Shown piece by piece: positions 53,336 to 63,977 of a DNA stretch of 64,000 nt; position 1 is the stretch's first letter, and the number at the start of each line of letters is the position of its first letter. The translations under genes were made by a program, and so were the position numbers. The stretch lies in the NCBI RefSeq assembly GCF_000338275.1, contig NZ_ANMR01000043.1, forward strand, positions 558,001-622,000. The letters run 5' to 3'. Source of the DNA: Staphylococcus xylosus NJ. GTDB taxonomy: Bacteria > Bacillota > Bacilli > Staphylococcales > Staphylococcaceae. A model generated the notes under the pieces. That model was not told the DNA's origin and ran no database searches. It worked only from the letters and a program-made list of their open reading frames with translations.

Positions 53336-53397
53336 TAATGCCTACTAAACAATGGAAAGCTTAAGTCTAGTTCTTATCCGATGTTTAGTAGGCATTA
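53336..53397. terminator. Inverted repeat, possible terminator after the LLM gene
   Basis: TAATGCCTACTAAACA and TGTTTAGTAGGCATTA form a perfect 16-bp stem around a 30-nt loop, about 200 nt past the LLM stop. The large loop is unusual for a simple terminator. Confidence 0.5.
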
Positions 53398-53425
53398 TTT
53401 ATAATTAATTACATTTAATTGCAAA

Positions 53426-53460
53426 TAAAAAGGGTCAAGACATTATTTTATCCTAACCCC
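53426..53460 (-). terminator. Intrinsic terminator after the small charged protein
   Basis: On the minus strand GGGTTAGGA pairs with TCTTGACCC (G-U pairs allowed) and is followed by TTTTTATTT, 31 nt past the stop at 53491. Confidence 0.65.
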
Positions 53461-53490
53461 TCTTCATTATCCTATTTTTTACAACAAATA

Positions 53491-53658
53491 TTATTTTTTA
53501 TCGTCATTTTTGTCATCTTTTTTATCGTTATCACTGCCACCAGTGAATTTATCGATTTGTTCAGATGCTTGTTTTGCTTTTTCATTGTCTGTATCTTTTA
53601 ATTTATCTGATACATTTTTTGCAGCTTCTTTTGCTTTATCTAAAAAGTTTTCCGCCAT
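53491..53658 (-). CDS. Small highly charged protein next to csbD-like gene
   Basis: A 55-residue protein beginning MAENFLDKAKEAAKN and ending in a Lys/Asp-rich tail (DDKNDDKK). AAAGGAGAGATTTTAA precedes the ATG. It is helical, very hydrophilic and has no cysteine, like small stress proteins such as CsbD. It follows the csbD-like gene by 35 nt. No family name is certain. Confidence 0.75.
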   Translation of the reverse strand: MAENFLDKAKEAAKNVSDKLKDTDNEKAKQASEQIDKFTGGSDNDKKDDKNDDKK

Positions 53659-53693
53659 TTAAAATCTCTCCTTTATTAGTCATAAACTATAGG

Positions 53694-53876
53694 TTATTTT
53701 TTAAATTTATCGATAACATCATTAGCTTTATCTTTTGCATTTTCTACAAATTCTTTAGCTTTACCAGAAGTTTTATCTTCTTTACCTTCGTTTTCTAAAT
53801 CTTTATTATCAGTAACGTTACCTAATGTTTCTTTCACGTTACCTTTTGCTTGTTCTACTTTGTTTTCGTCTGCCAT
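53694..53876 (-). CDS. CsbD-family stress protein
   Basis: A 60-residue protein starting [19 protein letters not shown], the CsbD pattern, followed by '[19 protein letters not shown]'. CsbD-type proteins belong to the SigB general stress regulon. The ATG at 53876 follows AAGGAGGTAATTTAC; the longer ORF to 53942 has no support. A SigB-like promoter lies at 53911-53935. Confidence 0.9.
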   Translation of the reverse strand: MADENKVEQAKGNVKETLGNVTDNKDLENEGKEDKTSGKAKEFVENAKDKANDVIDKFKK

Positions 53877-53910
53877 GTAAATTACCTCCTTAATGATGTA
53901 TATATTATAG

Positions 53911-53935
53911 GTACCACTAATTTTAATAAATAAAC
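53911..53935 (-). promoter_or_regulatory. SigB-type promoter candidate for the csbD-like gene
   Basis: Minus-strand GTTTAT (53930-53935) and TGGTAC (53911-53916), 13-bp spacer, close to the SigB consensus GTTTAA-GGGTAT (5/6 and 4/6). Confidence 0.45.
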
Positions 53936-54008
53936 ATCTCAAACATAGATTAATAAATATTTTCCAAAATTATTATATCATTACTGTAAAATGATACTTC
54001 TGTATAAT

Positions 54009-54428
54009 TTAGATATAGAACATATACCCATCTAGATTATTTGTATCTTTATATTCTGCTAAATATTTTAATGATGTGTTATCTAGCACATCTCTTACTG
54101 CGTCTCTCATTCTAATCCAAAGTTGCTTTTGAGCAGGTGGTTCTGAATCAATACTTTCAACGAATGTAATTGGACCTTCTAATAAACGAATAATATCCCC
54201 CGCTGTTATCTCTTCAGATGGTACTCTTAACTGGTAACCACCTTTTGCACCACGAACACTTCGAATTAATCCGGCATTTCTCAATGGACCGACTAATTGC
54301 TCTAAATACAAATCGCTCAAATTATTTTCTTCCGCAATAGATTTTAAAGAAACACACCCTTGACCTTCTTTTTTAGCAAGAGATATCATTAGTGTTAACC
54401 CATATCTTCCTTTAGTTGAAATTTTCAT
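54009..54428 (-). CDS. cymR: Rrf2-family cysteine metabolism repressor CymR
   Basis: CymR represses cysteine and sulfur uptake and synthesis genes, acting with CysK. The 139-residue Rrf2 protein has a winged HTH (about 1-60, 'CVSLKSIAEENNLSDLYLEQ') and 'SVRGAKGGYQL' wing. It has only one cysteine, so no IscR-like Fe-S cluster site, which favours CymR. It is divergent from rarA and near the desulfurase gene, as in Bacillus. Confidence 0.93.
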   Translation of the reverse strand: MKISTKGRYGLTLMISLAKKEGQGCVSLKSIAEENNLSDLYLEQLVGPLRNAGLIRSVRGAKGGYQLRVPSEEITAGDIIRLLEGPITFVESIDSEPPAQKQLWIRMRDAVRDVLDNTSLKYLAEYKDTNNLDGYMFYI

Positions 54429-54514
54429 TATATTACCTCACTTAATTCGAATACTATATAATAACATTCTATCACTTTTTACGTTAATATAGAATTAGAA
54501 AGGTGTGAAACATT

Positions 54515-55789
54515 GTGTTAAACGAACCACTAGCTTCAAGAATGCGACCAAGCAACATTGATGAGATTATATCTCAAGAGCATTTAGTTGGTCCAAAAGG
54601 CATTATCAGAAGGATGGTAGAAACAAAAAGATTATCCTCAATGATTTTTTATGGACCACCTGGTATCGGCAAAACAAGTATTGCTAAAGCTATATCAGGA
54701 AGTACTCAATTTAAATTTCGTCAATTAAATGCAGTTACAAATACAAAAAAAGACATGCAACTTATAGTTGAAGAAGCTAAAATGTCTGGGCAAGTTATTT
54801 TATTATTAGATGAAATCCATCGTTTAGACAAAGCTAAACAAGATTTCCTATTACCACATTTGGAAGATGGAAAAATTGTTCTTATTGGGGCTACGACATC
54901 AAATCCATATCACGCAATAAACCCTGCCATCCGTTCTAGAGCTCAAATATTTGAACTTTATCCATTAGATGAAGATGACATCAAAGCTTCATTGAATAGA
55001 GCTCTAAATGACGAAGAACGTGGTTTAGCAAGCTATAATCCGATTGTAGACGAAGACGCGATGACTTATTTTACAACTCAAAGTCAAGGTGACGTGAGAA
55101 GTGCTTTAAATGCATTAGAATTAGCAGTTTTAAGTTCAGACATAACGGATAACCAACGCCACATCACCTTACAAGATGCTAAAGATTGTTTACAAAAAGG
55201 TGCATTTGTAAGTGATAAAGATGGTGACATGCATTATGATGTGATGAGTGCATTTCAAAAATCAATTCGCGGTAGTGATGTAAATGCTGCACTTCATTAT
55301 TTAGCGCGCTTAATTGAAGCTGGCGACTTACCTACAATCGTTAGGAGATTGTTAGTCATAAGTTATGAAGATGTAGGTCTTGCATCCCCTAATGCGGGAC
55401 AACGCACATTAGCTGCTATCGAATCAGCTGAACGTTTAGGCTTTCCTGAAGCTAGAATACCTTTAAGTCAGGCCGTTATTGAACTCTGCTTATCACCTAA
55501 ATCTAATTCAGGAATCGCTGCTATTGATGCTGCCCTTTCTGATATACGCAAAGGGCATATAGGACAAATTCCTGATCATTTAAAAGATGGTCATTATGCT
55601 GGAGCTAAAGAACTAGGTCGTGCTATTGGTTATAAGTACCCTCACAGTTATGACAGTGGATTTATTCCTCAACAATATCTACCTGATAAACTTAAAAGTA
55701 GAATTTATTATGAACCGAAAACGACTTCTAAAAGTGAACAACAATTCAAATCGGTTTATGAAAACATCACCCAAGCGCAACAAAAATAA
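54515..55789 (+). CDS. rarA: Replication-associated recombination protein RarA
   Basis: RarA (MgsA) is an AAA+ ATPase acting at stalled replication forks. The 424-residue protein has Walker A 'GPPGIGKTSIAKA' (about 48-60), Walker B 'LLLDEIHR' and the MgsA C-terminal domain with 'IARLIEAGD'-like motifs. The start is GTG (54515) after AGAAAGGTGTG. It is convergent with tcdA and divergent from cymR. Confidence 0.96.
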   Translation: MLNEPLASRMRPSNIDEIISQEHLVGPKGIIRRMVETKRLSSMIFYGPPGIGKTSIAKAISGSTQFKFRQLNAVTNTKKDMQLIVEEAKMSGQVILLLDEIHRLDKAKQDFLLPHLEDGKIVLIGATTSNPYHAINPAIRSRAQIFELYPLDEDDIKASLNRALNDEERGLASYNPIVDEDAMTYFTTQSQGDVRSALNALELAVLSSDITDNQRHITLQDAKDCLQKGAFVSDKDGDMHYDVMSAFQKSIRGSDVNAALHYLARLIEAGDLPTIVRRLLVISYEDVGLASPNAGQRTLAAIESAERLGFPEARIPLSQAVIELCLSPKSNSGIAAIDAALSDIRKGHIGQIPDHLKDGHYAGAKELGRAIGYKYPHSYDSGFIPQQYLPDKLKSRIYYEPKTTSKSEQQFKSVYENITQAQQK

Positions 55790-55810
55790 TAATAACTCTA
55801 GATTTATATT

Positions 55811-55856
55811 AAAAAAACAGAGGTTGAGATTATTACATCTCAACCTCTGTTTTTTT
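55811..55856. terminator. Bidirectional terminator between rarA and tcdA
   Basis: AAACAGAGGTTGAGAT and ATCTCAACCTCTGTTT form a perfect stem flanked by A and T runs, between two convergent genes. Confidence 0.9.
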
Positions 55857-55894
55857 AATATAAAATATTGAATAACTGCATACTAGGTATGACT

Positions 55895-56665
55895 TTACAT
55901 TTTATCTTTAATACGTGATACAGGTATATCTTTTAAAATATCATTAACAACATAGCTAGCGCTAATCAAACCAACTACACTTGGGACAAATGCGTTAGAA
56001 GACGGTGGGATTTGACCTTTTCTCGTTGGTGCGTTTGCATCACCTACAGTATCTTTAACATCTTCTCTTATTACTATGGGACTTTCATCTGAAAATACAA
56101 CAGGGACCCCTTTATATATCCCAAGTTTTTTTAATTTACGACGAATAATTTTAGCCATTGGATCCATATACGTTTCAGAAATATCAGCAATCCTAAACCG
56201 TGTCGGATCTGTTTTATTTGCAGCACCCATACTGGAAATAACAGATATGCCTCTTTCCAAGCATTCTTTCATTAAATGCACTTTATATATGATAGTATCA
56301 CTTGCATCAACAAAGTAGTCAATATCATAATTATTGAACAAAGCTTCGTATGTTTCTTCTGTATAAAACATATGTAATGAAGTTACTCTGCACTCAGGAT
56401 TAATCAATTTTATACGTTCTTCCATCAAAGTAACTTTACTTTGTCCAACAGTAGTTGTTAATGCATGTAATTGACGGTTCACATTAGTGATGTCTACATC
56501 GTCTTTATCTATTAAAATGATATGTCCAATATTAGTACGTGCTAGAGCTTCAGCAGCAAATGAGCCGACTCCTCCAACGCCTAAAATCACCACAGTTTTT
56601 TGTTTTAATAATTCTAAACCTTCTTGACCATAAGCCAATTCATTTCTTGAAAATTGATGTTTCAT
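55895..56665 (-). CDS. tcdA: tRNA threonylcarbamoyladenosine dehydratase TcdA
   Basis: TcdA (ThiF/MoeB family) dehydrates tRNA t6A to the cyclic form ct6A with ATP. From 56665 it is 256 residues: 'GVGGVGSFAAEAL' nucleotide loop (about 31-43), 'DDVDITNVNRQ', and 'DASDTI'. The start follows AAGGAGAATGGC; the longer ORF to 56710 adds an implausible hydrophobic stretch. It lies downstream of the 6S RNA and aspS, as in Bacillus. Confidence 0.94.
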   Translation of the reverse strand: MKHQFSRNELAYGQEGLELLKQKTVVILGVGGVGSFAAEALARTNIGHIILIDKDDVDITNVNRQLHALTTTVGQSKVTLMEERIKLINPECRVTSLHMFYTEETYEALFNNYDIDYFVDASDTIIYKVHLMKECLERGISVISSMGAANKTDPTRFRIADISETYMDPMAKIIRRKLKKLGIYKGVPVVFSDESPIVIREDVKDTVGDANAPTRKGQIPPSSNAFVPSVVGLISASYVVNDILKDIPVSRIKDKM

Positions 56666-56794
56666 GCCATTCTCCTTAATAATAAGAGCAATTAAATATA
56701 ATTTGTACATTTGAAATTCTTTTTCTCTTATTGAATTTAATATATTTATTTTATTTCAATTTAATTAAAAATATCAAGTTTTGTATTTTATATC

Positions 56795-57027
56795 AAAAAA
56801 ATACGCAAGACCGAAGTCTTGCGTACCGATAGAGTCCATAAGTGCCGTAGTTATAAAATGCTTGATCATTCGGCCTGCTTAAAACAGGTGGGTGCCCTGT
56901 TTCTTGTTTTGCAAGTCCTCCTAGTGAGGCGTGTGCGCTGCAAGAAAACCCATTGGGCTCCCGGATCAAAGAGTGTTAGGCCCAAATATAAAGCAAACAT
57001 ACGAACACTACAGATGACTATCTTATG
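56795..57027 (-). ncRNA. ssrS: 6S RNA
   Basis: Between aspS and tcdA, exactly where Bacillus and staphylococcal 6S RNA (bsrA/ssrS) lies. The ~230-nt transcript has a promoter (TTGCTA 57056-57061, TATTAT 57034-57039). Long GC-rich pairing arms surround a central bubble, including a hairpin near 56886-56905 (AACAGGTGGG and CCTGTT). The end is a perfect terminator (ACGCAAGAC/GTCTTGCGT, 56803-56824). 6S RNA binds SigA RNA polymerase in stationary phase. The strand follows from promoter and terminator; the 71-codon plus-strand ORF here is a shadow. Confidence 0.92.
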
Positions 57028-57033
57028 GGATTA

Positions 57034-57061
57034 ATAATAACACAATATTTGAAATTAGCAA
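57034..57061 (-). promoter_or_regulatory. Promoter of 6S RNA
   Basis: Minus-strand TTGCTA (57056-57061) and TATTAT (57034-57039), 16-bp spacer, just after the aspS stop. Confidence 0.65.
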
Positions 57062-57083
57062 GAATAAAAGCTTATAACAAAAA

Positions 57084-58850
57084 TTAATGCCTAATACGTA
57101 ATGACAATTCTTCTAATTGGTTTTCAGAAACTTCACTTGGTGCATTTGTTAATAAACATGTAGCTGAAGCTGTTTTAGGAAACGCAATTGTATCACGTAA
57201 GTTTGTACGACCTGTTAATAACATTACTAGACGGTCTAATCCAAGTGCGATACCGCCATGTGGTGGCGCACCATATTTGAATGCATCTAGCAAGAAACCA
57301 AATTGTTCTTGCGTCTGTTCCTCGGTAAATCCTAATACTTCAAACATTTTAGACTGTAAATCACCATTATGAATTCTGATAGATCCGCCACCTAATTCAT
57401 AACCATTTAATACAATGTCATAAGCATTAGCTTGTGCATTTTCAGGTTCAGTATCTAATTTAGCGATATCTTCTTGTTTTGGTGCAGTAAATGGGTGATG
57501 AGCCGCAGTATAACGTTTCAAGTCTTCATCATATTCTAGTAAAGGCCAATCTGTTACCCATAAGAAGTTTAATTTAGATTCATCAATTAAATCTAACTCT
57601 CTAGCTAACTTAAGACGTAACGCACCTAAACTTTGTGCAACTACACTTGGTTTATCCGCTACAAATAATACTAAGTCACCTGGCTCTGCTTCAGTTAATG
57701 TTTGTAGTTTAGCAACATGGTCTGGTTCAAAGAATTTAGCAATTGGACCGTTCACACCTTCGTCAACGACTTTTACCCATGCTAAACCTTTAGCACCATA
57801 AATATTTACAAATTCAGTTAAACCATCAATATCTTTTCTTGTGTATTGATCTGACGCACCCTTTGCAACTATCGCTTTAACTTGGCCATTATTAGTCACA
57901 GCATCTTTAAACACTTTGAAATCCATGATTTCTCCTAATTCTGATACGTCTACTAATTCCATACCGAAACGTGTATCTGGTTTATCTGAACCAAAGCGTT
58001 GCATTGCTTCAGCATATGTCATTCTAGGGAAAGGTCTTGGAACTTCGACATCTTTTACATCTTTGACTACATTTTGGAGCATTTCTTCTCCCATTTCCAT
58101 AACGTCTTCTTGGTCTACAAAGCTCATTTCAATATCGACTTGTGTAAATTCAGGTTGACGATCAGCACGTAAGTCTTCATCACGGAAACATTTTACGATT
58201 TGATAATATTTATCGAAACCGCCTATCATTAATAATTGTTTAAATAGTTGTGGTGATTGTGGTAATGCATAGAATTCACCATCATGCACACGTGAAGGTA
58301 CCAGATAGTCACGTGCCCCTTCAGGTGTTGACTTAGTTAATACTGGAGTTTCAATATCGAAAAAGCCTTCTTTATCTAAGTATTGTCTGATTGAACGTGT
58401 AGTTTGGTGCCTCATTTTAAATGTTTGTGCTAATTCTTGACGTCTTAAATCTAGATATCTATATTTTAATCTGATATTTTCATCAACGTTTTGATTCTCT
58501 TCATTCAATGCAAATGGAGGTGTTTCTGCTTTGTTTATAATTTCAATTTCTGAAACTTGTACTTCTACTTGACCTGTAGCAATTTTGGGATTCACAGTTT
58601 GAGGATCACGTTTTTTGACGATACCTTTGACTTGAACTACATATTCAGATCTTACTGTCTCAGCTATTTTTAATGCTTCTTCAGAAAAATCAGGATTAAA
58701 TACGACTTGTACATATCCTTCACGGTCTCTTAAATCAACAAAAATCAGACCGCCTAAGTCTCTACGGTTGTGTACCCAACCTTTTAATATTACTTCTTGG
58801 TCTAATAATGATTCAGTTACTAAACCACAGTATGTTGTGCGCTTACTCAT
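57084..58850 (-). CDS. aspS: Aspartyl-tRNA synthetase
   Basis: AspRS charges tRNA-Asp. The 588-residue bacterial-type enzyme has an N-terminal OB-fold anticodon domain ('[21 protein letters not shown]'), class II motif 2 '[18 protein letters not shown]', the GAD insertion (about 280-400) and motif 3 '[13 protein letters not shown]'. It follows hisS by 12 nt, so both are probably controlled by the hisS T-box. Confidence 0.98.
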   Translation of the reverse strand: MSKRTTYCGLVTESLLDQEVILKGWVHNRRDLGGLIFVDLRDREGYVQVVFNPDFSEEALKIAETVRSEYVVQVKGIVKKRDPQTVNPKIATGQVEVQVSEIEIINKAETPPFALNEENQNVDENIRLKYRYLDLRRQELAQTFKMRHQTTRSIRQYLDKEGFFDIETPVLTKSTPEGARDYLVPSRVHDGEFYALPQSPQLFKQLLMIGGFDKYYQIVKCFRDEDLRADRQPEFTQVDIEMSFVDQEDVMEMGEEMLQNVVKDVKDVEVPRPFPRMTYAEAMQRFGSDKPDTRFGMELVDVSELGEIMDFKVFKDAVTNNGQVKAIVAKGASDQYTRKDIDGLTEFVNIYGAKGLAWVKVVDEGVNGPIAKFFEPDHVAKLQTLTEAEPGDLVLFVADKPSVVAQSLGALRLKLARELDLIDESKLNFLWVTDWPLLEYDEDLKRYTAAHHPFTAPKQEDIAKLDTEPENAQANAYDIVLNGYELGGGSIRIHNGDLQSKMFEVLGFTEEQTQEQFGFLLDAFKYGAPPHGGIALGLDRLVMLLTGRTNLRDTIAFPKTASATCLLTNAPSEVSENQLEELSLRIRH

Positions 58851-58862
58851 GATATCTTCTCC

Positions 58863-60125
58863 TTAGTTTTTAAAATAATTTATAATTGCATCTAAACGAA
58901 TAGTTTCACTTTCACCTGATTGCATATTTTTAACATTTATTTTATTTTCTTCTAATTCTTGCTCACCTATAACAATAGTATAGTTTGCTTTTAATCTATC
59001 GGCTTGTTTCATTTGCCCTTTAACTTTACGTTGTAAGTAATCTTTGTCGGCTTTAATACCATTTCTACGTAAATCATTAAGTAATTTCACGGCATAACGA
59101 TCTGCTTCTTCACCCATAGTTACGATAAATAAATCAAAATCATGATCAACGTCAAGTTCGATTTGCTCTTCATCTAAAGCTAGTAATAATCTTTCTATAC
59201 TTAACGCAAACCCAATACCCGTTTGACTTGGTCCATCTAACAATTCTAGTAAACCATTATAGCGACCACCACCACATAATGTTGTAATCGCACCATCATA
59301 ATTTGGATTATCAATCATTAATTCAAATGCTGTATGCGTATAATAATCTAAACCTCGAACCAAGTTAGGATCTTCTACATAAGGTACACCTAAATCATCT
59401 AAATGTTGCTTAACGTCAGCATAATATTTTTGAGATTGTTCATTTAAAAAGTCAGTGATTCTAGGAGCAGTTTTAATAGCTTCTTTGTCTTTATCAACTT
59501 TACAATCTAGTATTCTCATTGGATTTGTGTGTAAACGCGCCTTACAGTCATTACAGAAATCATCAATTACAGGTTCAAAATGTCTAACTAGTGCATCATT
59601 GTATTCGCGACGTGATTCAATGTCACCGATACTATTAATCACTAATTTTAAATGCTTCAATCCAAATGATTGATAAATGTGCATTGCCATCGCTAAAATT
59701 TCAGCATCTATGCCTGGATCTTCAGCACCAATTGCTTCAACACCAAATTGTGTGAATTGGCGATAACGCCCTTTTTGTTTACGTTCATATCTAAACATTG
59801 GTCCATTGTAATATAATTTAATTGGTTGATTAGGCAAACCTTGCATCTTATTTTCAATATAAGAACGGACTACCGCAGCTGTGCCTTCTGGGCGTAGAGT
59901 AATACTACGGTCTCCTTTATCTTTAAACGTATACATTTCCTTTTGGACTACGTCCGTCGAATCACCTACTCCACGTGCAAACAATTCCGTGCTTTCAAAA
60001 ATTGGTGTACGAATTTCTTGATAATTATAAACTTCCATTAACTCATCTAACCTTGATTCAATAAAGCGCCATCTTTTTGTTTCGTCTGGTAATATATCTT
60101 GCGTCCCTCTAGGTATATTTATCAT
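58863..60125 (-). CDS. hisS: Histidyl-tRNA synthetase
   Basis: HisRS charges tRNA-His. From 60125 it is 420 residues: 'IPRGTQDILPDE' opening, motif 2 'MFRYERKQKGRYRQFTQ', and the histidine-specific 'LVRGLDYYTHTAFE'. The start follows AAAGGAGAGATTCT; the extended ORF to 60146 begins in the leader. A T-box leader with a His (CAC) specifier precedes it. Confidence 0.98.
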   Translation of the reverse strand: MINIPRGTQDILPDETKRWRFIESRLDELMEVYNYQEIRTPIFESTELFARGVGDSTDVVQKEMYTFKDKGDRSITLRPEGTAAVVRSYIENKMQGLPNQPIKLYYNGPMFRYERKQKGRYRQFTQFGVEAIGAEDPGIDAEILAMAMHIYQSFGLKHLKLVINSIGDIESRREYNDALVRHFEPVIDDFCNDCKARLHTNPMRILDCKVDKDKEAIKTAPRITDFLNEQSQKYYADVKQHLDDLGVPYVEDPNLVRGLDYYTHTAFELMIDNPNYDGAITTLCGGGRYNGLLELLDGPSQTGIGFALSIERLLLALDEEQIELDVDHDFDLFIVTMGEEADRYAVKLLNDLRRNGIKADKDYLQRKVKGQMKQADRLKANYTIVIGEQELEENKINVKNMQSGESETIRLDAIINYFKN

Positions 60126-60410
60126 AGAATCTCTCCTTTTATGCAATAAAAAACCCTTGCATGACTAATAAGTCATACAAGGGACGAATTTCCGTGTTGC
60201 CACCCTAATTGATTATAAACGTTAAATTTATAATCCACTTCATACGAATAACGCTCGCTAAACGGCTTTTATCAAAGCACCTGTTCTTGTGTTCAATTTC
60301 TCAAAACTACTATGCATAATTTTTCAGCCAGGAATTATGTCTCTTCGCAAATTTTGCTACCATTTCGTAAAGAAAATTCAAGAATCATATCGGTTTTAAT
60401 ATAGAATTCA
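60126..60410 (-). promoter_or_regulatory. T-box riboswitch leader of hisS-aspS
   Basis: The leader shows the specifier CAC (His) at 60289-60291 in GAACACA and the T-box AGGGTGGCAACACGG near 60192-60206. It ends in a terminator stem CCCTTGTATGAC/GTCATGCAAGGG (60154-60183) with TTTTTT. Uncharged tRNA-His should switch it on. Confidence 0.95.
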
Positions 60411-60416
60411 TATTTA

Positions 60417-60445
60417 ATAATAACCAGTTTATGAGAATTATGCAA
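60417..60445 (-). promoter_or_regulatory. Promoter of hisS-aspS
   Basis: Minus-strand TTGCAT (60440-60445) and TATTAT (60417-60422), 17-bp spacer, right after lytH. Confidence 0.65.
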
Positions 60446-60450
60446 CCTTT

Positions 60451-61326
60451 TTATTCTGAAAAATATGCACGCAAGCCATCGACAACTGCTTTTTCAAGTA
60501 TATGTCTGTGCAATTGATCCGTAATCATATCTTCATCAGTAGGATTACTAATATAACCTAATTCTAATAATACAGCTGGTATATCTGTCTGTCTCAATAC
60601 TTGGAAATTTTCCTGTCTAGCACCTTTATTTGTCAGTAATGCTCTCTTTTGCAAACTAGCATTTAATGTTTCGGCTAACGCCTTTTGATTATCTTTGAAC
60701 CAATAGACTGTGCTGCCGTTTGCTTTAGATGACTTTAATGAGTCATTATGTATACTAATATAAGCATCACCTTTTATGTTTCGCTCATCAAGACTAACGT
60801 ATTCGTCGCTTTCACGAGTCATGTTAACCGTAGCACCTTCTTTTTCCAAAAGTGATTTTAGTTCTTTAGCAGTTTTTAAAGTATATACTTTTTCGATACT
60901 TTTTTTATTTGTATTACTTGAAGCTCCCTGGTCACTACCACCGTGACCAGGATCAAGTACTATCGTTTTATCTTTTAAGGGTTTGGCATTATGATTAGCA
61001 TCTGCTTCAATATCTAAATTCGTATGCCATCCTGCTACCCAACCTTTTTCCTTCTTGTTAGAAGATTCTACTTCTATCCACTTTCCTGTCTTACCTATTT
61101 TTTGGAAGTTTTGTCCTTTATCGATGTTATTAATAACTGGATAAGCTGAGCTTGGACCAGTTCTTAATTCTGCATCTTCAGTAACATAGATACTACTACT
61201 ATTCTCATCATTATGATTTAAGAAAGAGATAATCATAATGATAAAGACAACAAATGTTACAATGACAATTAGCGCGGGGAAATTTTTAAGTTTATTTTTT
61301 TCTAGCCAAGTATTGATTTTTTTCAT
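60451..61326 (-). CDS. lytH: N-acetylmuramoyl-L-alanine amidase LytH
   Basis: LytH is a membrane-anchored amidase that trims stem peptides from uncrosslinked peptidoglycan and so sets where new wall is made in S. aureus (with partner ActH). The 291 residues have an N-terminal transmembrane anchor (about 17-37), a bacterial SH3 domain (about 45-105) and an Amidase_3 domain with '[12 protein letters not shown]' (zinc His), 'SIHND' and 'LLELGYISN' (catalytic Glu). The length equals S. aureus LytH. It overlaps dtd by 4 bases. Confidence 0.95.
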   Translation of the reverse strand: MKKINTWLEKNKLKNFPALIVIVTFVVFIIMIISFLNHNDENSSSIYVTEDAELRTGPSSAYPVINNIDKGQNFQKIGKTGKWIEVESSNKKEKGWVAGWHTNLDIEADANHNAKPLKDKTIVLDPGHGGSDQGASSNTNKKSIEKVYTLKTAKELKSLLEKEGATVNMTRESDEYVSLDERNIKGDAYISIHNDSLKSSKANGSTVYWFKDNQKALAETLNASLQKRALLTNKGARQENFQVLRQTDIPAVLLELGYISNPTDEDMITDQLHRHILEKAVVDGLRAYFSE

Positions 61327-61775
61327 ATAATTTTGCCATCCTGACTTTCATAAATAATTGTTACAGGTCCATCATTGGCAATATTAACTAACATGTCTGT
61401 TCCAAATTCACCTGTCAACACATTTATTCCATAAGAACGGAGTGTTTCATTTAATTTTTCATATAATTCATTAGCACGTTCTGGAGGCATGGATTGGGTA
61501 AACCCAGGTCTATTACCTTTTCTAACATCTGCATAAAGTGTAAATTGAGAAATAGATAAAATCTCTCCACCAATTTGTTGAAGGTTTAAGTTTAATTTTC
61601 CATCCTCATCCTCAAATAGTCTTGCATTGAGGATTTTTTTAGCTAATGTAGCTATATCTGCTTCTGTTGAAGTTTTACCAACACCCACAAGCAAACAGTA
61701 GCCTTTATTTATTTTGTTTTCAATAGAATCATTTGAAACTGATGCTTCTTTGACTCTCTGGACTACTATTCTCAT
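61323..61775 (-). CDS. dtd: D-aminoacyl-tRNA deacylase
   Basis: Dtd removes D-amino acids (and glycine mischarged on tRNA-Ala) from tRNA. The 150-residue protein has '[17 protein letters not shown]' and the 'NDGPVT' Gly-Pro motif. It sits 12 nt after relA and overlaps lytH by 4 bases, the standard Firmicute order relA-dtd-lytH. Confidence 0.97.
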   Translation of the reverse strand: MRIVVQRVKEASVSNDSIENKINKGYCLLVGVGKTSTEADIATLAKKILNARLFEDEDGKLNLNLQQIGGEILSISQFTLYADVRKGNRPGFTQSMPPERANELYEKLNETLRSYGINVLTGEFGTDMLVNIANDGPVTIIYESQDGKII

Positions 61776-61787
61776 TTAGTTACACCT

Positions 61788-63977
61788 CTAATTCCAAACT
61801 CTTGTTACTGTATACACATCTCCAAGTTGCTTAATTTTATCTACAACTTGATATACTTCATTTACATTTTTCACCATTACACTGATATTAATTACTGCAT
61901 TCTTATCAATATCAGAGCGTCCAGATACTTTTACTAGATTACTTTGTGTTGAATTAACTGCTTGTAATACTTCATTTAACAGACCGTTTCGATCATATGC
62001 AGTAACTTCTAAATCTACTTGATAACGTTGGGTCGAATCTTTAGAACGCACCCACTCTACATGAATCAGACGTTCATTTTCATTTTTTATATTTGGACAA
62101 TCTGTACGATGCACTTTTATACCATGGCCTTTTGTGATATATCCTACAATATCATCACCAGGGATTGGATTACAACATTTTGATAATCTAATTAAAACAT
62201 TTTCAATACCTTCAACATAGACGCCACTATCAGTTGTTATATCCTCTTTAATAGGTACTGATTTAGTTATCTCTTGAGCTTCATTTAATGCTTTTTGTTT
62301 ATCTAAAATACGTTGCTTTTCAGTCAATTTATTAACAATCTGCAACGCTGTCACACCACCAAAACCTACTGCAGCAAACAAATCATCTTCATTAGCAAAA
62401 TTGTATTTATTGTTGACAATTTCTATATTTTCATCTGTTAAGACTGCATCCACTCTAAAACCCTGATCTTTAATTTCAGCCTCAACCATAAATTTACCTT
62501 TTTCAATGTTTGAAGAACGGTCTTGTTTTTTGAAGAAACTTCTAATTTTACTCTTAGCACTTGATGATTTTACTATTTTCAACCAATCACGACTAGGGCC
62601 ATATGAATGTTTACTTGTTCTTATTTCAACAATATCTCCTGTTTGTAACACATAGTCGATTGGTTCGATTTTGCCATTTACTTTTGAACCAATCATTTTA
62701 TTACCAACTTCACTGTGAACTGCATAAGCAAAATCAATTGGTACTGCACCATATGGTAATTCAATGACATCACTTTCTGGCGTAAAGGCATAAACTTTAT
62801 CACTTTGTAAGTCGAATTTTAGAGTTTCCATAAATTCTTCTGCATCAGAAGTAGTATTATCGGTTTCAGCTAACTCTTTGATCCAATTTAATTTTTTATT
62901 GAAACTTTGAGATTTTTCAGTAACTTTTTTGCCTTCTTTATAAGCCCAGTGCGCTGCCACACCATGTTCTGCTATCTCGTGCATTTCATAAGTTCTAATT
63001 TGGATTTCTAGTGGATCGCCATTTGGACCTACTACAGTAGTATGTAAAGATTGATACATATTTTGTTTCGGCATGGCAATATAGTCCTTAAACCTTCCAG
63101 GCATCGGTTTCCACAATGTATGGACAAGGCCTAAAACAGCATAGCAATCGTTAATTGAATTAACAATTACTCTAATTGCTAATAAATCAAAGATTTGATC
63201 AAATTGTTTTTTTTGTTTAACCATTTTTCTATAAATGCTATAAATATGCTTGGGACGCCCGTTTATGTCCCCAATAATATGCATATTGGACAAATCGTTT
63301 TGTATTTGGTTAATCGCATTTTGAATGTATTCTTCTCGTTCGCTACGTTTCTTCTTCATAAGATTTACTATTCTGAAATATTGGACAGAATCTGTATATC
63401 TCAACGCAGTATCTTCCAATTCCCATTTAATAGTGTTAATACCTAATCTGTGTGCTAAAGGAGCATAAATTTCAAGTGTTTCTTTTGAAATTCGAATTTG
63501 TTTTTCTCTAGGCATTGCTTTCAATGTTCTCATGTTATGTAAGCGGTCTGCTAATTTAACTAAGATTACCCGCACATCTTTAGCAATCGCTATAAATAAT
63601 TTTCTATGATTTTCTGCTTGTTGTTCTTCTTTTGAACGATACTTCACTTTTTTTAATTTAGTTACACCCTCAACGATAACTGCAATTTCTTCATTAAACA
63701 TGCCCTTCACATCATCAAATGTATAAGGTGTATCTTCTATAACATCGTGTAAAAAACCTGCAACAATGGTTGGACCATCTAAATGCATTTCAGTCAAAAT
63801 GCCCGCAACTTGAATTGGATGCATAATATACGGTAAACCATTTTTTCTAAATTGGCCTTCATGTGCCTCATAGGCAATGTGGTAACTTTTCAACACATAT
63901 TCATACTCTTCCTTAGATAAATATGATTTTGCTTTGGATAGTACTTCATCGGCACTATATGGATATTCATTGTTCAC
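61788..63977 (-). CDS. relA: Bifunctional (p)ppGpp synthetase/hydrolase RelA/SpoT homolog
   Basis: The long RSH enzyme makes and destroys (p)ppGpp in the stringent response. The 729 residues run: HD hydrolase (about 40-180, '[11 protein letters not shown]' with HD), synthetase (about 230-350, '[20 protein letters not shown]'), TGS (about 390-455), a conserved-cysteine region ('[12 protein letters not shown]') and a C-terminal ACT domain (about 655-729). Both enzyme halves look intact, so bifunctional. It starts near the window edge and is complete. Confidence 0.98.
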   Translation of the reverse strand: MNNEYPYSADEVLSKAKSYLSKEEYEYVLKSYHIAYEAHEGQFRKNGLPYIMHPIQVAGILTEMHLDGPTIVAGFLHDVIEDTPYTFDDVKGMFNEEIAVIVEGVTKLKKVKYRSKEEQQAENHRKLFIAIAKDVRVILVKLADRLHNMRTLKAMPREKQIRISKETLEIYAPLAHRLGINTIKWELEDTALRYTDSVQYFRIVNLMKKKRSEREEYIQNAINQIQNDLSNMHIIGDINGRPKHIYSIYRKMVKQKKQFDQIFDLLAIRVIVNSINDCYAVLGLVHTLWKPMPGRFKDYIAMPKQNMYQSLHTTVVGPNGDPLEIQIRTYEMHEIAEHGVAAHWAYKEGKKVTEKSQSFNKKLNWIKELAETDNTTSDAEEFMETLKFDLQSDKVYAFTPESDVIELPYGAVPIDFAYAVHSEVGNKMIGSKVNGKIEPIDYVLQTGDIVEIRTSKHSYGPSRDWLKIVKSSSAKSKIRSFFKKQDRSSNIEKGKFMVEAEIKDQGFRVDAVLTDENIEIVNNKYNFANEDDLFAAVGFGGVTALQIVNKLTEKQRILDKQKALNEAQEITKSVPIKEDITTDSGVYVEGIENVLIRLSKCCNPIPGDDIVGYITKGHGIKVHRTDCPNIKNENERLIHVEWVRSKDSTQRYQVDLEVTAYDRNGLLNEVLQAVNSTQSNLVKVSGRSDIDKNAVINISVMVKNVNEVYQVVDKIKQLGDVYTVTRVWN

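Noticed and set aside
56819..57034. A 71-codon plus-strand ORF opposite the 6S RNA region
   Set aside because: No ribosome binding site and unlikely composition; the 6S RNA with its own promoter and terminator explains the sequence.
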